Shown here: in pieces, positions 52,810 to 64,000 of the stretch
How positions within the stretch are numbered: position 1 is the stretch's first letter
Layout: each line of letters starts with the position of its first letter
Assembly (NCBI RefSeq): GCF_964355755.1
Contig: NC_092672.1
Span: 11,406,501 to 11,470,500 of the forward strand
DNA from: Antedon mediterranea
Taxonomy: Eukaryota > Echinodermata > Crinoidea > Comatulida > Antedonidae
Reading direction: 5' to 3'
DNA: 64,000 nt
Translations under genes and position numbers: made by a program
The notes under the pieces: model-generated
The model's input: the letters and a program-made list of their open reading frames with translations, nothing else
Told to the model about the DNA's origin: nothing
Databases searched by the model: none

Positions 52810-53309
52810 GGGAGGTTTTGCAACCTTACGAATACGATAACGAAAACGGTTACGTCACACATTTGTGAAACTTTTGAGCAGATCCCCATTTCATATTCGT
52901 AAAGCGTTTTCGTGTTTACGAATATCATCAGTCATATTCGTAACTACAAAACGAGTATAGTTTTTGATCTATTTTGCACATTTTGCATTTGAATCAGGAA
53001 TTATTCATGATTATAATATATTTAAAAATGTATTGAAAGTAATTTACTAAAGTAATTTACTGAAATGCCAGGTAAATTTTGATAATTAGCAGTTGTTAAA
53101 GTCCTCCCTTGCTTTGACATTACGCTAGGCCTAGGCAGCCAAGCAACACGTACAAGCGCTTCGCTCAATTTTACCGCAGTCATATTTTGGACGACGCCCT
53201 CAATATTCGTTGCCATGCGAAACAGATTTTTACTGGCTTATGAAAACAAATATGTGTGCGTGACGTATCCGGTTTTCGTTATCGTATTCGTAGCGTTGCG
53301 AAACCTCCC
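52810..53309. mobile_element. ~500-bp MITE (GGGAGGTTTTGCAACC termini), copy 1
   Basis: GGGAGGTTTTGCAACCTTAC on the left and GTAGCGTTGCGAAACCTCCC on the right are inverted, extending inward through GAATACGATAACGAAAACGG. TA flanks both ends (52808-52809, 53310-53311). TTCGTAA words recur throughout. Confidence 0.8.
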
Positions 53310-53481
53310 TACTATCGTTTAGAAAAATACTTTTTTGCTTAATTTTCTTTTAAAACTTACATTTTTATTTAAATGTTAAATTTCTTTTTTTGTATCTGGT
53401 AGAGGACTAATATACTGCAGTATTAACAGTTTTTAAATATAGATATCAAGTACAGTGTGTAGTTCGTTAAAGAGCATGAGC

Positions 53482-53738
53482 ACATGCTTGTAGCTTGGGG
53501 TTATGATGCTTGTCTACCAATCAAAGGATTCTGGGTTCAAATCCTGTCATATGTCAGGATGACAAATTTTAACTCCACTCTCAAAGACTTAATAATACCT
53601 TGTTTATTATGTAGAGCATCTTGTGTATATGTTTGTCTTTTTGTGCCTGGGATTGCCACCTCATAGTGATTAAATTTGCTTATTAGTTATCCTTGACAAT
53701 TTGCCTAAATATATAAAAATAAATAAATAGTGCTACTG
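53482..53738 (+). mobile_element. tRNA-derived SINE, second family, copy 1
   Basis: TAGCTTGGGGTTATGATGCT is a degenerate A box region and GGGTTCAAATCC (53531 on) a good B box. The body CTCAAAGACTTAATAATACC and GTAGAGCATCTTGTGTATAT matches the minus-strand copy at 27075-27316. The tail is an A/T-rich AATAAATAAATAG. Confidence 0.75.
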
Positions 53739-53759
53739 GGGATAGTTCCTTGAGTGAGT

Positions 53760-54118
53760 GAGTGAGTGGCCGAGTGGTTAAGACAGTGGAACCGTAATTA
53801 CGTAGCCATAACATCGGCAAGGGTTTGAGGCTAACTCGCTCCATGGTTCTGGTGGTAGAACGAGTCTTCTCGGATAAGGACTATAAACCGTAGGTCAAGT
53901 GTACACATAGCTCATGTGCACTTTAAAGAACCTACTACATCTTTCGAGACGAGTAGGGGTCTACCCCGGTGTACTAGTCCACACAAACACAGCCACTGTC
54001 ACACACAGAAACTGTGCAATTGGGACTGGACCATTTTAGAGGTGTTTACCACCTGTTGGTCCCGATCCTTCACTAACAGTGTTAGTGAGAAGTTGAATAA
54101 ATAACAAAAAATAAAATA
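53760..54118 (+). mobile_element. tRNA(Leu/Ser)-derived SINE, copy 2
   Basis: It is co-linear with the 37987 copy over the whole length, from GAGTGAGTGGCCGAGTGG to the GAATAAATAAC tail, at roughly 93-95% identity by eye. The B box is mutated to GGTTTGAGGCT. It lies only about 20 bp after another SINE of a different family. Confidence 0.85.
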
Positions 54119-56310
54119 TACAATGTATTTGTAAGGTAACCATAAAAATGTCATCTATTTTGTTTAAAGGCGTTTCTTTAGTGTCTATATGTAGGCAAGA
54201 TGAACTAGGTCAGTTTTGTATCACTATGAGGGTTGCCTGCAGATATCAGTGGAATAGACTAATGAACATTGATTATTTTGAGACTGGACATTACCTTATT
54301 AGTCATTTATATTGTTACTTCAATGAATTAGGAGAAAAAACAAACACCAAGTATTGTGTTAATAGTGATTTTCTGTCATGGTGTAGGATGCTGTCAATAT
54401 GTTCCACAGTAATACATTTGTTTTGATAATCTAAGTTCTGGTTTGTCAGTTTCAATCTGACCATTTTTGGGCAGGACACATGCATTTATTACTTTACTTA
54501 AATTAATCTCTTCCTATCACATAAATTAATTTTGAATGAGATCCCACAAGCAGAATCATTAAAATATATCTAGTATAGCAATTTTTCAGATGACTGCTCG
54601 GACTTAAAGGATTCCTGATCCCTTTCCCCAAATCAAAAGTTATAGCAACTTTTCCTCAAAACCACACTACTTTCGTGGCTATTATGTGTTGTATAAGATC
54701 CAGTCTATTGATTCTTAAAGTTTTTTCTTCAGATTTTAATGATTAAGAGGGCGTGGTTGCCTGTTTTTCAACCACCCCTTTCTCCATACTTAAACCACTG
54801 CTCTTAACGGCATCAGAATGATTGATTCTTTATTGCCATGTTTGTGAAATTGTTTTCCTGCCAGCAGTTTTTATTGATTGAAGTTCTGTATGTGAGTTGT
54901 CCATGCTGTTGTCCTCTTGTAATCCAATAATTAAAGTGTAATGAACCCATTTTTAAAGCTTTAACAAAAACCTAAAAATATGTAAGCTATCTTACAAAAT
55001 TGTATTTTTTCTTATGGATACCTTGTATTGCAGGGCCGTATCCACCAGTATGGTTGGTAAGATTTTAACTTACCACTTGTTCACAGACACCTTTGACAAA
55101 CCAGTGCCTTGAATAAACCGACCACTTTATTTCTTGTAGTTGCATAAGTGTATTGCTTTTATTTTCATTCTTTCTATCTAGGTCTGCAAAACTACAGAAA
55201 TAACATTTATATTTACTACAAATGTCAAATCTTAAAAAAACATACATTTATGAATTATTAATAAAAGATATTGGAAGAAAAAATATCGAAAATTGTTCAC
55301 ATTTGCCTTTTGATAACAGTGTCAAGTCATATTCTGATTTACCTTTGTCTAATAGAAGAAGTTTTAGGCTGATCTATCTATCTTGTAACTTTCCCTTTAA
55401 AATTCTGTCAAAGCTAATTAAACTGGAGTTTCCATAGAAGCCTTTATAAAAATGTCCAGTCCGTAAATATAATATAGGATATCAAATTTTTACATTGACA
55501 TATTTATTGCTTGTTTTATTTTTATCTTCACTGAGATCCCCAGCCACTAACTGATACCCACAGCATTGTCTTTTTCCATCACATTTGGGCCTAATAAATT
55601 CCATCCTCTAGTGTTTGTTTCTTACCCCAACAGTTATACTTGGTCATACTGTAATATTAATTCAAAGCTGAAAGTATCCTATCATGGTCTATTTGAAAGA
55701 AATAAATAATATCTTATTAAAAAAAGAATTTAATAAAAAATATATTAAACTAATTGTATTACAAATTACTTTTTATATTACATAATTGAGCAGTTATATT
55801 AATTGAATTTTTTTAAATGAAACATGGAGGTAATAGTTAAGAAGTTAGTTAAGGAATGTTTTCACCTCATACGTCATGTATTAACAAACAATAGCTCGGG
55901 GCATGAACGTGTCAAAAAGAATGATGTACGCAGTTTTGCGACATGTTTTGGATTATTATTGATTTTAAGAAAATTGTTGCTCATTTTCACCGTAACAGAT
56001 TATTTCTCTACTTGATGCATAGAATTTTCATTTTAGTATAAATTTTGGTTTTTTAGTGCATTAATTTTTTTGGAAAGACGATGTTTTTAAAAATATTTTG
56101 ATAGATAGAAATATTGTTTGAAAGTTGTATTGTTTTAAATTAGTATATTCATTAACATTTTCTGCTGTGAATAATATTTGAATTTTGTATCTTTATAATT
56201 TGTTTGTGTATTAAAACAAATTTTAATGAAACATAGAAAATATATTGTTTCAAATTAGTATATTCTTTACAACATCCCAATAATAGTATTTGTATTTTGT
56301 ATCATTACAG
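54119..56310. other. Presumed intron 5' of the Eph exon
   Basis: AT-rich with no further exon recognised. The short open frames at 54148, 55222 and 55824 show no Eph or other domain. Confidence 0.45.
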
Positions 56311-56466
56311 TTTGTCAAGTTGGGACATACAAGGCTGGTGTGAACACTGATTCCTGCCGCCCATGTCCAGCTAAGAGTCATGCTGACTCAAAAGGAATGC
56401 CTGAGTGTACCTGTATTCCAAACTTCTACAGGGCCCCAAATGACAAACCATCAGACAGATGTACAG
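56311..56466 (+). CDS. Eph receptor tyrosine kinase, cysteine-rich (EGF/TNFR-like) exon
   Basis: This is an internal exon of a spliced host gene. It follows a pyrimidine-containing acceptor ending CATTACAG and is followed by the donor ACAG|GTACG. The exon is 156 bp; two bases precede the first full codon and one base is left at the end, so it is phase 1-1. The translation starts at Cys of CQVGTYKAG, then has C-x2-CP, then CTC, then FYRA, and ends at a Cys-Thr pair, giving six cysteines. The Gly-Thr-Tyr-Lys start and the aromatic-Tyr-Arg-Ala before the last Cys are hallmarks of the Ephrin_rec_like module in Eph receptors, which sits in the ectodomain between the ligand-binding domain and the first FN3 repeat. 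As I recall it, vertebrate Eph genes encode this module in one exon of about this size. Ephrin-binding, FN3, transmembrane, kinase and SAM exons were not found in the window. Other GCC2/GCC3-type proteins are a less likely alternative because they lack the YRA motif. Confidence 0.85.
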
Positions 56467-59031
56467 GTACGATTATCATTTTATTTATTATAAATCATAG
56501 ACTTTGTTGTTGGTGGTGGTTGGGTGGAGAAGTGCAAAATGGTATACAAAATGAATGTTTTGTTTTTTTCCCGCTTAATAGGGGGTATATTTCTTTTGTT
56601 GAAAAATTAACATAAACTTGTATTTAATTTGTTTGCTACATCATGAAATCAGGTCAAAGGGCAGCACTTTGAGTAGAACCATTTAAGAAGACTAAAAGTG
56701 AGGTTTTGTTTTGAACATAACAGACACCTGGCTTTGGAAACAAAATTCTCAAAATATTTATAAAAAGCTAAGTTTGCAATAGAACCATTAAGTGGAGCTT
56801 CTGCCATACAATATAGAACTATAATACTGATTGTGTGTTGTATGAAATGAATAGACACATGGCAAGAATAGAATCAGGTGTGTTACACTGTATTAAAGAA
56901 TTATAACTTTAAAGTCATAATATACATAATTTGTGACAGCATTTGTATTAACTTTTATTGACTGATAAGATGAACATAGTCAAGAAAACTGACTGCTTGA
57001 ATCAATATTTACTTATTTGTTTGTTTACTGATTTGTTACTTTACTGATTTACTGTTTTACAGTATTATTGATTTTAAATAAATATACTGTAAAATATAAA
57101 TGATTTAAAAAATACAAAATATTAGTATGTATTTTATTTACTGCAGAGTGTTAAAATTAATTGATTTATTTTTAAATATCAATGTAACCATTCCTTGCAA
57201 CTATAACTCCAATAATTTAATCATTGGTGAAATTTACAATCAATTTTTCGTGTTTATATTTTATGACCGAAATGGAATAGAATGAATTACTATAATTAAT
57301 AAATTCAATAAGAATTTGAACTAACCTGAATTAGAATTGCATCAGATAGATGTGTTGTTAAAATAATTTATAGTAAACCTGTAAATTGAACCACAACCTC
57401 TTAAAATGTCTGCTTATTAAAGTATCCCTGATTGATTCATTATATAGGAATAAATTATGACATCAAAATGATGTGTTGTAATATGTAGTACTAGATTCTG
57501 ACGAAGGCATATATATTTTCCACTCCAATCAATAGTTGTTGAAATATTTGTAAAAAACCCTGCTACTATACAATCTTGACAAATCTAAGTGAACATTACA
57601 AATCCATGATTGAAGGATTTGCGACTTCATTCAAACGTACATATCACAGATTGGCTTGTAGAACCTCAGGGTTATCAGGCCGCTCTCTTGCACTCTTTCG
57701 TATCATTCATTACTCGTGCATCACTCGATGTTTACCAATTCGCTTATAAAAACTTTAAGATTTATACAATTATTTCTACTAGTCTTGATTTACCATAAAA
57801 AAACATATTGGCTGTTCATTATCTTATATCACTTCTATTTAGTTTATAAATAACCTAAATTAACTTCTGCAGCAGTATGTAATTAACTCTGTTGATATTT
57901 CTAGCAGTGCAGATGAACTCGGACAAAGTGTTTTTATAAGATTCTATTGAAGTTTACTGTATTTCGCGTCTTCCTGAAACAACAGGTAGTAGATCGAAGT
58001 CACTGATGCAAACAGCCACTTTTGTTTATATAATTATGGAAAAATATGGTTTGTTTTCAAATTTTTACAAAACTAAATTAACTAATTAACTGTAGCCAAG
58101 TAAGAAAATAATTTTTACTATCACTGCAGACTATTCTATTTTACATATTATATACAAATATATAATTTTCATATAATAGTGTTGATAAATGTGACCACCT
58201 TCAAAGTCAAAAGTGAAGGTACTTGGAAGTTTTATAATACCATAATACAATTGATTGAATAAAGTTCACATATACTTAGTACAGTTCTACATATCAGTTT
58301 GTTGCAGTTCTGCTAATGATAGATTATTAATTGCAAAATAAAAATAACTTGTATGTTTAAAAATATATCCAAATTATATCACTTGAACATGTGACAAGTG
58401 TTGTCAGCACATCTGTACATATTGATACCAATTTACACCAATTTACACCTGTCATCCCCTCAACACTTTAAACATTGCAATACAAGTTGTAGAAAGTTTA
58501 CAACCTGCTTTCAGGCATCTCGTTCGAAGTGTTACGACAGGTCACAAAGGTCAACAAAAACCGTTGATGGATTTCTTGCACACTGCAACCTGAAGCAAGG
58601 ATAAACTAGCGGTTTTTAAAACTTGTACAGTTTGCTTGATCATTTTAGTTATTATTAAATGCACTTTGTCATATTCATTTTATAGCTTTTAAACATTAAA
58701 GTAGGCTGATTAAGATCAAATGTGAAACTTTGATCTACAGAGTGATTTTAAAATATAAAAGAAATCAAGATTTATATAATAAATCAATTAATGATAATAA
58801 ACAAATTTAATCATAATTATTAGTGTTAATAATTAATAATATTATTGAAATAAAAAGTATACATATAGTAATATTAATTGATTCTAAAAAAATTATACTT
58901 TATGCTACTCTATCCATTAGATAATGATAGTGTAGTGTCTATTAAACCCCTTCTTCTTGATAAATTTTATCACGTTAATGAATGTAAAAATGTAATTCTT
59001 TAAATTTTTTTGACTGATAGCCTTTCTCATT
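56467..59031. other. Presumed intron 3' of the Eph exon
   Basis: AT-rich. No FN3-like exon was recognised, and the donor at 56467 starts a long intron. Confidence 0.5.
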
Positions 59032-59035
59032 TTAA

Positions 59036-60627
59036 AGGGGGATTCTGGGTTTAAAATTGCTTTTAAATATCGTTTATTTATTAAATAAAAAATATTATAA
59101 CAATATAGACATGTCAGAATGAAGAAGTAATAACGAGAAATTAAAAAAATTAAATTTCATATACATTTTAGGGTAAATTCATGGAAAGTCTGTTTTTCAG
59201 CAGCTTAGGGAAGCTCATTAATATTCATGAGATATTCACAAAATCACGTCACCAGTGGATTCCAAACTCGCGACGTCATGTACGTTGTGTTTGTCAACTA
59301 ATTTACATCTCTCTCCCCTGTCAAACGACGACCACCCGATCATTGTGAAATACATTTTTTGATTTTAGATTTTCTAAGCTAGGCCTAAAGTGTAATAATA
59401 ACAGTAGTAGCATATATTTATTTGACATTTAATGAAATACAAAATTTAGTACAGATACGGAGTCATAAATTATACTATTTTTATACCTCTATAGTACAGA
59501 TCGTATTATCGGCTTCACGTACAATACTACTCTAGGCCTAGCCTAATAATAATAATATGGGAGAGCCATTCTGACTAGGGATTCCATGCCACGATGGCTA
59601 CGTTAAAACAATGGGGCCCATGGGCCTAGCTAGCCTACTACTAGACGATTGGCCCATAAATAACAAAACCCATCCTAATCCTATCAACCAAACTCCTAAA
59701 CAATCTAAACCTAAAACGTTCTACAAAATCGGCTGTAAATATTGAAGCAAAACAAGGTCCGATCGTCGTCCACACGTATTATGGTGTCCCGATCGTCTAA
59801 GTAGGCCTAAAATAAAATAGGCTTAGGCCTAGTTTACTCTCCAAAAAAGCGGATACTCATGCATCAAGCAAGTAGACCAGGTAGTAGGAAGGAGACCTAG
59901 CCGATCCGGCCCAGTTAAAAATTGAGCTAGCTAGTGTAGTAGACCCTATGCGAATTGATACTACCAGGCCTTTTACTATAGGCTGCACTACACAAATATT
60001 CAAACTCTCTCATTCGAGCTATATTATCTATACCATTCCGGTAGGTCAAGTCGACCTTCAATCAAATACTGTACATCGTTCATGTTGTGATTATAGACGG
60101 GTATACTCGACCCGACCAGTTTGTTATTGTTGTATCTGCTTATCACGTGACGATGCCAGGCATGGGCAGCAGAGAGAGCACGTGTATCGTCGTCTCGCTC
60201 GATCCTCAGCAGGAATGTACAGTATACGTTACGCTTCATTGATTTTGATTTTTCCCTAAGTCGGTGCGAAAATCGGCAAACGTAAAGTGCAAACATATCT
60301 AATTTTTCACTGTTTTGATGAATTTTCATAAAAAATTGACTTTATAAATGGGAAGACCGACTAAAATTACATCAGATAAGTATAATTTTACAAAAGTAAT
60401 TGATATGGTTTATGATAACGAGTCGTCGGAAGATGGACCATTTCACGAATTTCCTATTTTGTAACCACAGTGTGATTTTGCCGTAGCTGCACTTGTAATC
60501 TGGCCTGATTTCACAGCCTTCGTTCTGCTTCACTGGGCGCTTATATAAATTGAAACTTTTACCGTTCAAGAGACAAACAAATATATTTTACATTTTTTAC
60601 TATTCATTTTAAACCCGGAACCCCCCT
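59036..60627. mobile_element. 1.6-kb TTAA-flanked DNA element, non-autonomous
   Basis: AGGGGGATTCTGGGTTTAAA on the left and TTTAAACCCGGAACCCCCCT on the right are inverted repeats. Perfect TTAA stands at 59032-59035 and 60628-60631. A TTAA duplication is known for piggyBac and Kolobok elements; which applies is not decided. The interior is richer in CG and in TAGGCCTA words (59370-59950). The reading frames inside show no recognisable domain. Confidence 0.7.
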
Positions 60628-60704
60628 TTAAAGGTATTTAGATTAAAAATGATAAAATATTTATATAAATTTGACCCTTATGTTTTTAGGTGTATATTTC
60701 ATTA

Positions 60705-61195
60705 GGGAGGTTTTGCAACCTTACGAATACGATAACGAAAACGGATACGTCATACATTTGTGAAACTTTTAGCTGATCCCCATTTCATATTCGTAAAGCG
60801 TATTCGTGTTTACGAATATCACCAGTCATATTCGTAACTACAAAACGAGTATAGTTTTTGATCTATTTGCACATTTTGCATTTGAATGAGGAATGATTCA
60901 TGATTATACTATAATTATAGATTTATTGAAAGTAATTTACTAAAATGCCAAGTCAATTTTGATAAATAGCAGTTTTTAAAGTCCTCCCTCGCTTTGATGT
61001 TACGCTAGGCCTAGGCAGCCAAGCACCAAGCAACACGTACCTGCGCTTGGCTCAAATTTACCGCAGTCATATTTTGGACGCGCCTCAATATTTCGTTGCC
61101 ATGCGAAACAGATTTTTTTATGGCTTACGAAAACGAATACGTGTGTGTGACGTATCCGTTTTCGTTATCGTATTCGTAAGATTGCAAAACGTCTC
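60705..61195. mobile_element. ~500-bp MITE, same family, copy 2
   Basis: The left end is identical to the 52810 copy over its first 20 bases. The right end has substitutions (ATTGCAAAACGTCTC). TA flanks both sides. It shares the duplicated CACCAAGCAACACGTACC insertion with copy 3 and lacks the repeated AGTAATTTACT of copies 1 and 3. Confidence 0.8.
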
Positions 61196-61904
61196 TATTA
61201 TCAGCTTGCCGTTAGTTGTAAGAATAAAGATAAAGAATAAAAAAATGTATGTTTAGTTTAAAGAACTTTAAGCAATTAAAACAATAAACATAATTTTTTT
61301 AAATGAAATAATGTCAGGCACCATGTAATGAATTTATAGATTCTGCTTTTACGATTTATATAAAGGCTTTAACACTACAGTATGACTATTCTAATATAGA
61401 TAAAAAAAGTAAATTATTTAGATGCCATGTTCCACCCTTATAATCTTGATTTAATATGATTGTATGTGGCTATAATCCTTAGTATCACTAGGTAATTCAA
61501 CTCTTACAGGATATTGTGAACATCGCCCTATAGAGCTGTTCAATTTGTCACTTACTACAAATGCCCACAGGACTGTGATAGCAAAAGCATTACATTTAAT
61601 TGTATTTAGGTAAAAACATTTAACTTAAAGAGGTTTGAAATCAAATGGATCAGTAGTACAAAATTAGTAAAAGTAAAATTAGTACAAAATATGTTTAATA
61701 TTGTTGTTATTACTCTGCATTTTGTTTGCTGGACCGTTTTGGAAGGGTGGAATGTTCAGAGCCTTTTTACGGTAGTTCATGTTCTTGTTCCCAAATGCTT
61801 TTAGGGATTTAACTCAAATTAAATACACTTATAGCAATTTTTTTAATTGACACTCCAATCAGACCATGAATCTTATTCAAACGTTAGGGTTTAATTTTAT
61901 AATA
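61196..61904. other. No gene seen
   Basis: AT-rich DNA between two copies of the ~500-bp MITE. Confidence 0.5.
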
Positions 61905-62410
61905 GGGAGGTTTCGCAACCTTACAAATACGATAACGAAAACGGATACGTCATACATTTGTGAAACGTTTGAGCTGATCCCAATTTCATATTCGTAAAGC
62001 GTATTCGTGTTGACGAATATCACCAGTCATATTCGTAACTACAAAACGAGTATAGTTTTTGATCTATTTTGCACATTTTGCTTTTGAATCAGGAATGATT
62101 CATGATTATAATATAATTATAGATTTATTGAAAGTAATTTACTAAAGTAATTTACTGAAATGCCAAGTCAATTTTGATAAATAACAGTTTTTAAAGTCTT
62201 CACTCACATTGATGTTACGCTAGGCCTAGGCAGCCAAGCACCAAGCAACACGTACCTGCGCTTCGCTCAAATTTACCGCAGTCATATTTTGGATGCGCCT
62301 CAATATTTCGTTGCCATGCGAAACAGATTTTTTTATGGCTTACGAAAATGAATACGTGTGCGTGACGTATCCGTTTTCGTTATCGTATTCGTAAGATTGC
62401 GAAACCTCCC
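61905..62410. mobile_element. ~500-bp MITE, same family, copy 3
   Basis: GGGAGGTTTCGCAACCTTAC ... GATTGCGAAACCTCCC with TA on each side (61903-61904, 62411-62412). It is the most symmetric of the three copies and shares the CACCAAGC insertion with copy 2. Confidence 0.8.
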
Positions 62411-62595
62411 TAATAAAGGTTTTTATACAGTTATAGTTCATAAATGGTTTTAAAAGCATTTAAAAAAAAAGTAATAGAACGTTGCACAGACTCATATACT
62501 CTGGTGTCAGGGAAGGAGAATGTTTAGAGGACAGAACATTGTATATTTGAGAATACCCACCTCTCCAAAATAAAAACCAATTTTATTCTTTTACA

Positions 62596-64000
62596 TTCAA
62601 ATTCAAATTCAAATTCAAATTCAAATATTCTTTATTCATCCTCTATCATGAAAATATACAACAACAATATATGAGAACATAAAAAAGATGAAAAGGAAAC
62701 ACATAAAAACTCAAAAGAGCTTGATTAGTTGTGTCCCCCTATGTCCCTAACTAGCCTAAAAAACTAAAACATAAATAATAAAAAAGCTAAATCCTGCAAC
62801 AAGTATAATTTTTTAAATTATTTGTAAAATGATAATAAATGTTCTTTAAACAATGATTTAAATATATATATTGATTTGGTACTTTGTAGTTCGTAATTCA
62901 AGTCATTCCACAATTTGGGTCCCACACATGACACAGTAAAACTAGTAGAAGTACGATTACGTTTTCTGAGTCTCATTTTGTCTTTAGATCTTGTATTATA
63001 ATTATGGTAAGAACCATTTTTAATAAAGAGCGATGAAAAACGCACGTCCTGATTAGTAGTAACATTATACATGAAAAGCCCAATTTGGTACTTATTGATA
63101 TCCGCAATTTTAAGAAGTTTAAATTTATAGAAACATTCAGTCATTGAATCATTAAACTTTGACCATGTTATAGCTCGTAATGCCCTTTTCTGGAGTTTAA
63201 ATAACTCATCTAAATAACTTGGAAATGTGCTACACCATATTATGTTGCAATAATTTAATACTGGTTCAATGAGTGATTTGTATATTGTCCAGAGAGCATA
63301 GGTTGGTAAAAAATGTCTTACTTTATATAGTATGCCTACATATCGAGATATTTTCCTAGCTGTAACATTGATGTGGTTCTTATATGTGAGAAATTCATCA
63401 ATATGTACTCCAAGGAATTTAGTCGATTTAACTCTATCTATTCTTTTATTGTTGACATAAATATTTACATTCTCTAAATTACTTGGATTTCGCTGATTGC
63501 GGAAAATTATGTAATTAGTTTTTTTAACGTTGATTGATAGTTTATTGCACATGAACCAATCCGAAACATTTTTTAGTTCACCATTAACTAGTTCTATGAG
63601 CGTATCCAAGTTTTCGTGAGATGCAGATATGTTTGTGTCGTCAGCAAATAAAACAAAAGATAACGAGTTTGAGCAATTAAATACATCGTTAATGTACAAA
63701 ATAAAAAGTAGAGGCCCCAGAATTGAACCCTGTGGTACACCGCAATTTATATCCATCAAACACGAACTTGTGTTATCAATAGACGTAAATTGTTTCCTTC
63801 CACTAATATAGTTTCTAAACCATTTAAGGGCCGTGCCTCTTATGCCATAGTGTTCCAATTTTTTAAGAAGTATATCATGGTTGATGGTGTCAAACGCTTT
63901 TGACAAATCAATAAATATTCCGATGGTATTTTTTTTCTTATCAAGCGCATCGGTTATTCGTTCAACCAGATCTATAACGGCCATAAAAGTAGAACTGTTT
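62596..64000 (-). mobile_element. Non-LTR retrotransposon, 3' part with UTR and heptamer-like tail
   Basis: The element contains the reverse transcriptase frame, a roughly 200-bp 3' UTR, and a terminal simple repeat at 62596-62625 that reads as tandem TTTGAA on the minus strand. A short repeat in place of poly(A) is common in CR1/L2-like elements. The 3' junction therefore lies near 62596. The 5' end is off the window, so the target-site duplication cannot be read. Confidence 0.8.
62818..64000 (-). CDS. Non-LTR retrotransposon reverse transcriptase, C-terminal part (5' end outside window)
   Basis: An intact reading frame runs from the window edge to a TAA at 62818-62820. It is open upstream of the first in-frame Met (63982-63984), so the true start lies beyond 64000. 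The polymerase fingers/palm motif FIDLSKAFDTINHD is followed by GVPQGSILGPLLFILYINDV and the catalytic FADD box (63640-63660 region). After that come the thumb-like segment and a typical C-terminal block with PVLNYCNIIW, a Gln-Lys-Arg-Ala stretch, a HNYNTRSK motif and GPKLWNDL. This layout fits the jockey/CR1/L2-like group of target-primed retrotransposons; I cannot assign the clade without the endonuclease domain, which is not in the window. No frameshift or stop is seen over more than 390 codons, so this copy is young or was recently active. The product would nick the target and reverse-transcribe its own RNA in the nucleus. Confidence 0.92.
   Translation of the reverse strand, partial: NSSTFMAVIDLVERITDALDKKKNTIGIFIDLSKAFDTINHDILLKKLEHYGIRGTALKWFRNYISGRKQFTSIDNTSSCLMDINCGVPQGSILGPLLFILYINDVFNCSNSLSFVLFADDTNISASHENLDTLIELVNGELKNVSDWFMCNKLSINVKKTNYIIFRNQRNPSNLENVNIYVNNKRIDRVKSTKFLGVHIDEFLTYKNHINVTARKISRYVGILYKVRHFLPTYALWTIYKSLIEPVLNYCNIIWCSTFPSYLDELFKLQKRALRAITWSKFNDSMTECFYKFKLLKIADINKYQIGLFMYNVTTNQDVRFSSLFIKNGSYHNYNTRSKDKMRLRKRNRTSTSFTVSCVGPKLWNDLNYELQSTKSIYIFKSLFKEHLLSFYK

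Noticed and set aside
55824-56015. Open frame of 63 codons starting with ATG upstream of the Eph exon
   Set aside because: No Eph or other domain; no donor leading to the Eph exon in phase could be supported.
57610-57798. Open frame with slightly protein-like text downstream of the Eph exon
   Set aside because: No FN3 features, no splice context and no ATG in good context.
59948-60569. Open frames of 65-103 codons inside the TTAA element
   Set aside because: No domain and overlapping frames on both strands.

Overview
This looks like AT-rich animal nuclear DNA. The evidence is spliced exons with GT/AG borders, an Eph-receptor-type exon, tRNA-derived SINEs, a non-LTR retrotransposon and many short inverted-repeat transposons. 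Frequent islands of the word TAGGCCTAG remind me of echinoderm and other marine deuterostome genomes. That placement is a guess, because no rRNA, mitochondrial or diagnostic gene is present.

Host gene content is very low. The one confident host exon is 56311-56466 (+), 156 bp with phase 1 at both ends. It encodes the six-cysteine module of an Eph receptor tyrosine kinase. I found no ligand-binding exon upstream and no FN3 or kinase exon downstream, so most of the window is probably intronic or 5' flanking DNA of that gene.

The rest is accessory DNA. 0.9-5.6 kb: MITEs, a TIR element with CG-rich interior (2614-3359) and a Harbinger-like element with TAA target duplications (4504-5584). 8.5-14.8 kb: a decayed Harbinger-family relic, a SINE-like element, a MITE split by a 5'-truncated retroposon (11654-12306), a GC-rich MITE and an inverted second copy of the 2614 element. 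16.9 kb: a near-perfect hairpin. 22.5 kb: the C-terminal relic of a non-LTR reverse transcriptase. 24.6-25.5 kb: a polypurine minisatellite. 27-28.4 kb: a SINE and another Harbinger-family relic.

The most unusual object is 30724-37604, about 6.9 kb. It has 12-bp terminal inverted repeats and long subterminal tandem arrays that are inverted relative to each other. Between the arrays lie two divergently transcribed, decayed, spliced genes. The minus-strand one reads as two C2H2 fingers, an acidic stretch and a helical segment. The plus-strand one has three phase-compatible exons with in-frame stops. Both read outward toward the arrays. I interpret this as a decayed two-gene DNA transposon with foldback-like or CACTA-like ends.

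38-54 kb carries two copies of a type-II tRNA-derived SINE, several MITEs, and a 1.6-kb Harbinger-type element (43430-45035) that inserted into a local tandem repeat, so its empty site can be read next to it. 52.8-62.4 kb holds three ~500-bp MITE copies and a 1.6-kb TTAA-flanked element. The window ends inside a minus-strand non-LTR retrotransposon whose reverse transcriptase is open for at least 388 codons and continues past position 64000.
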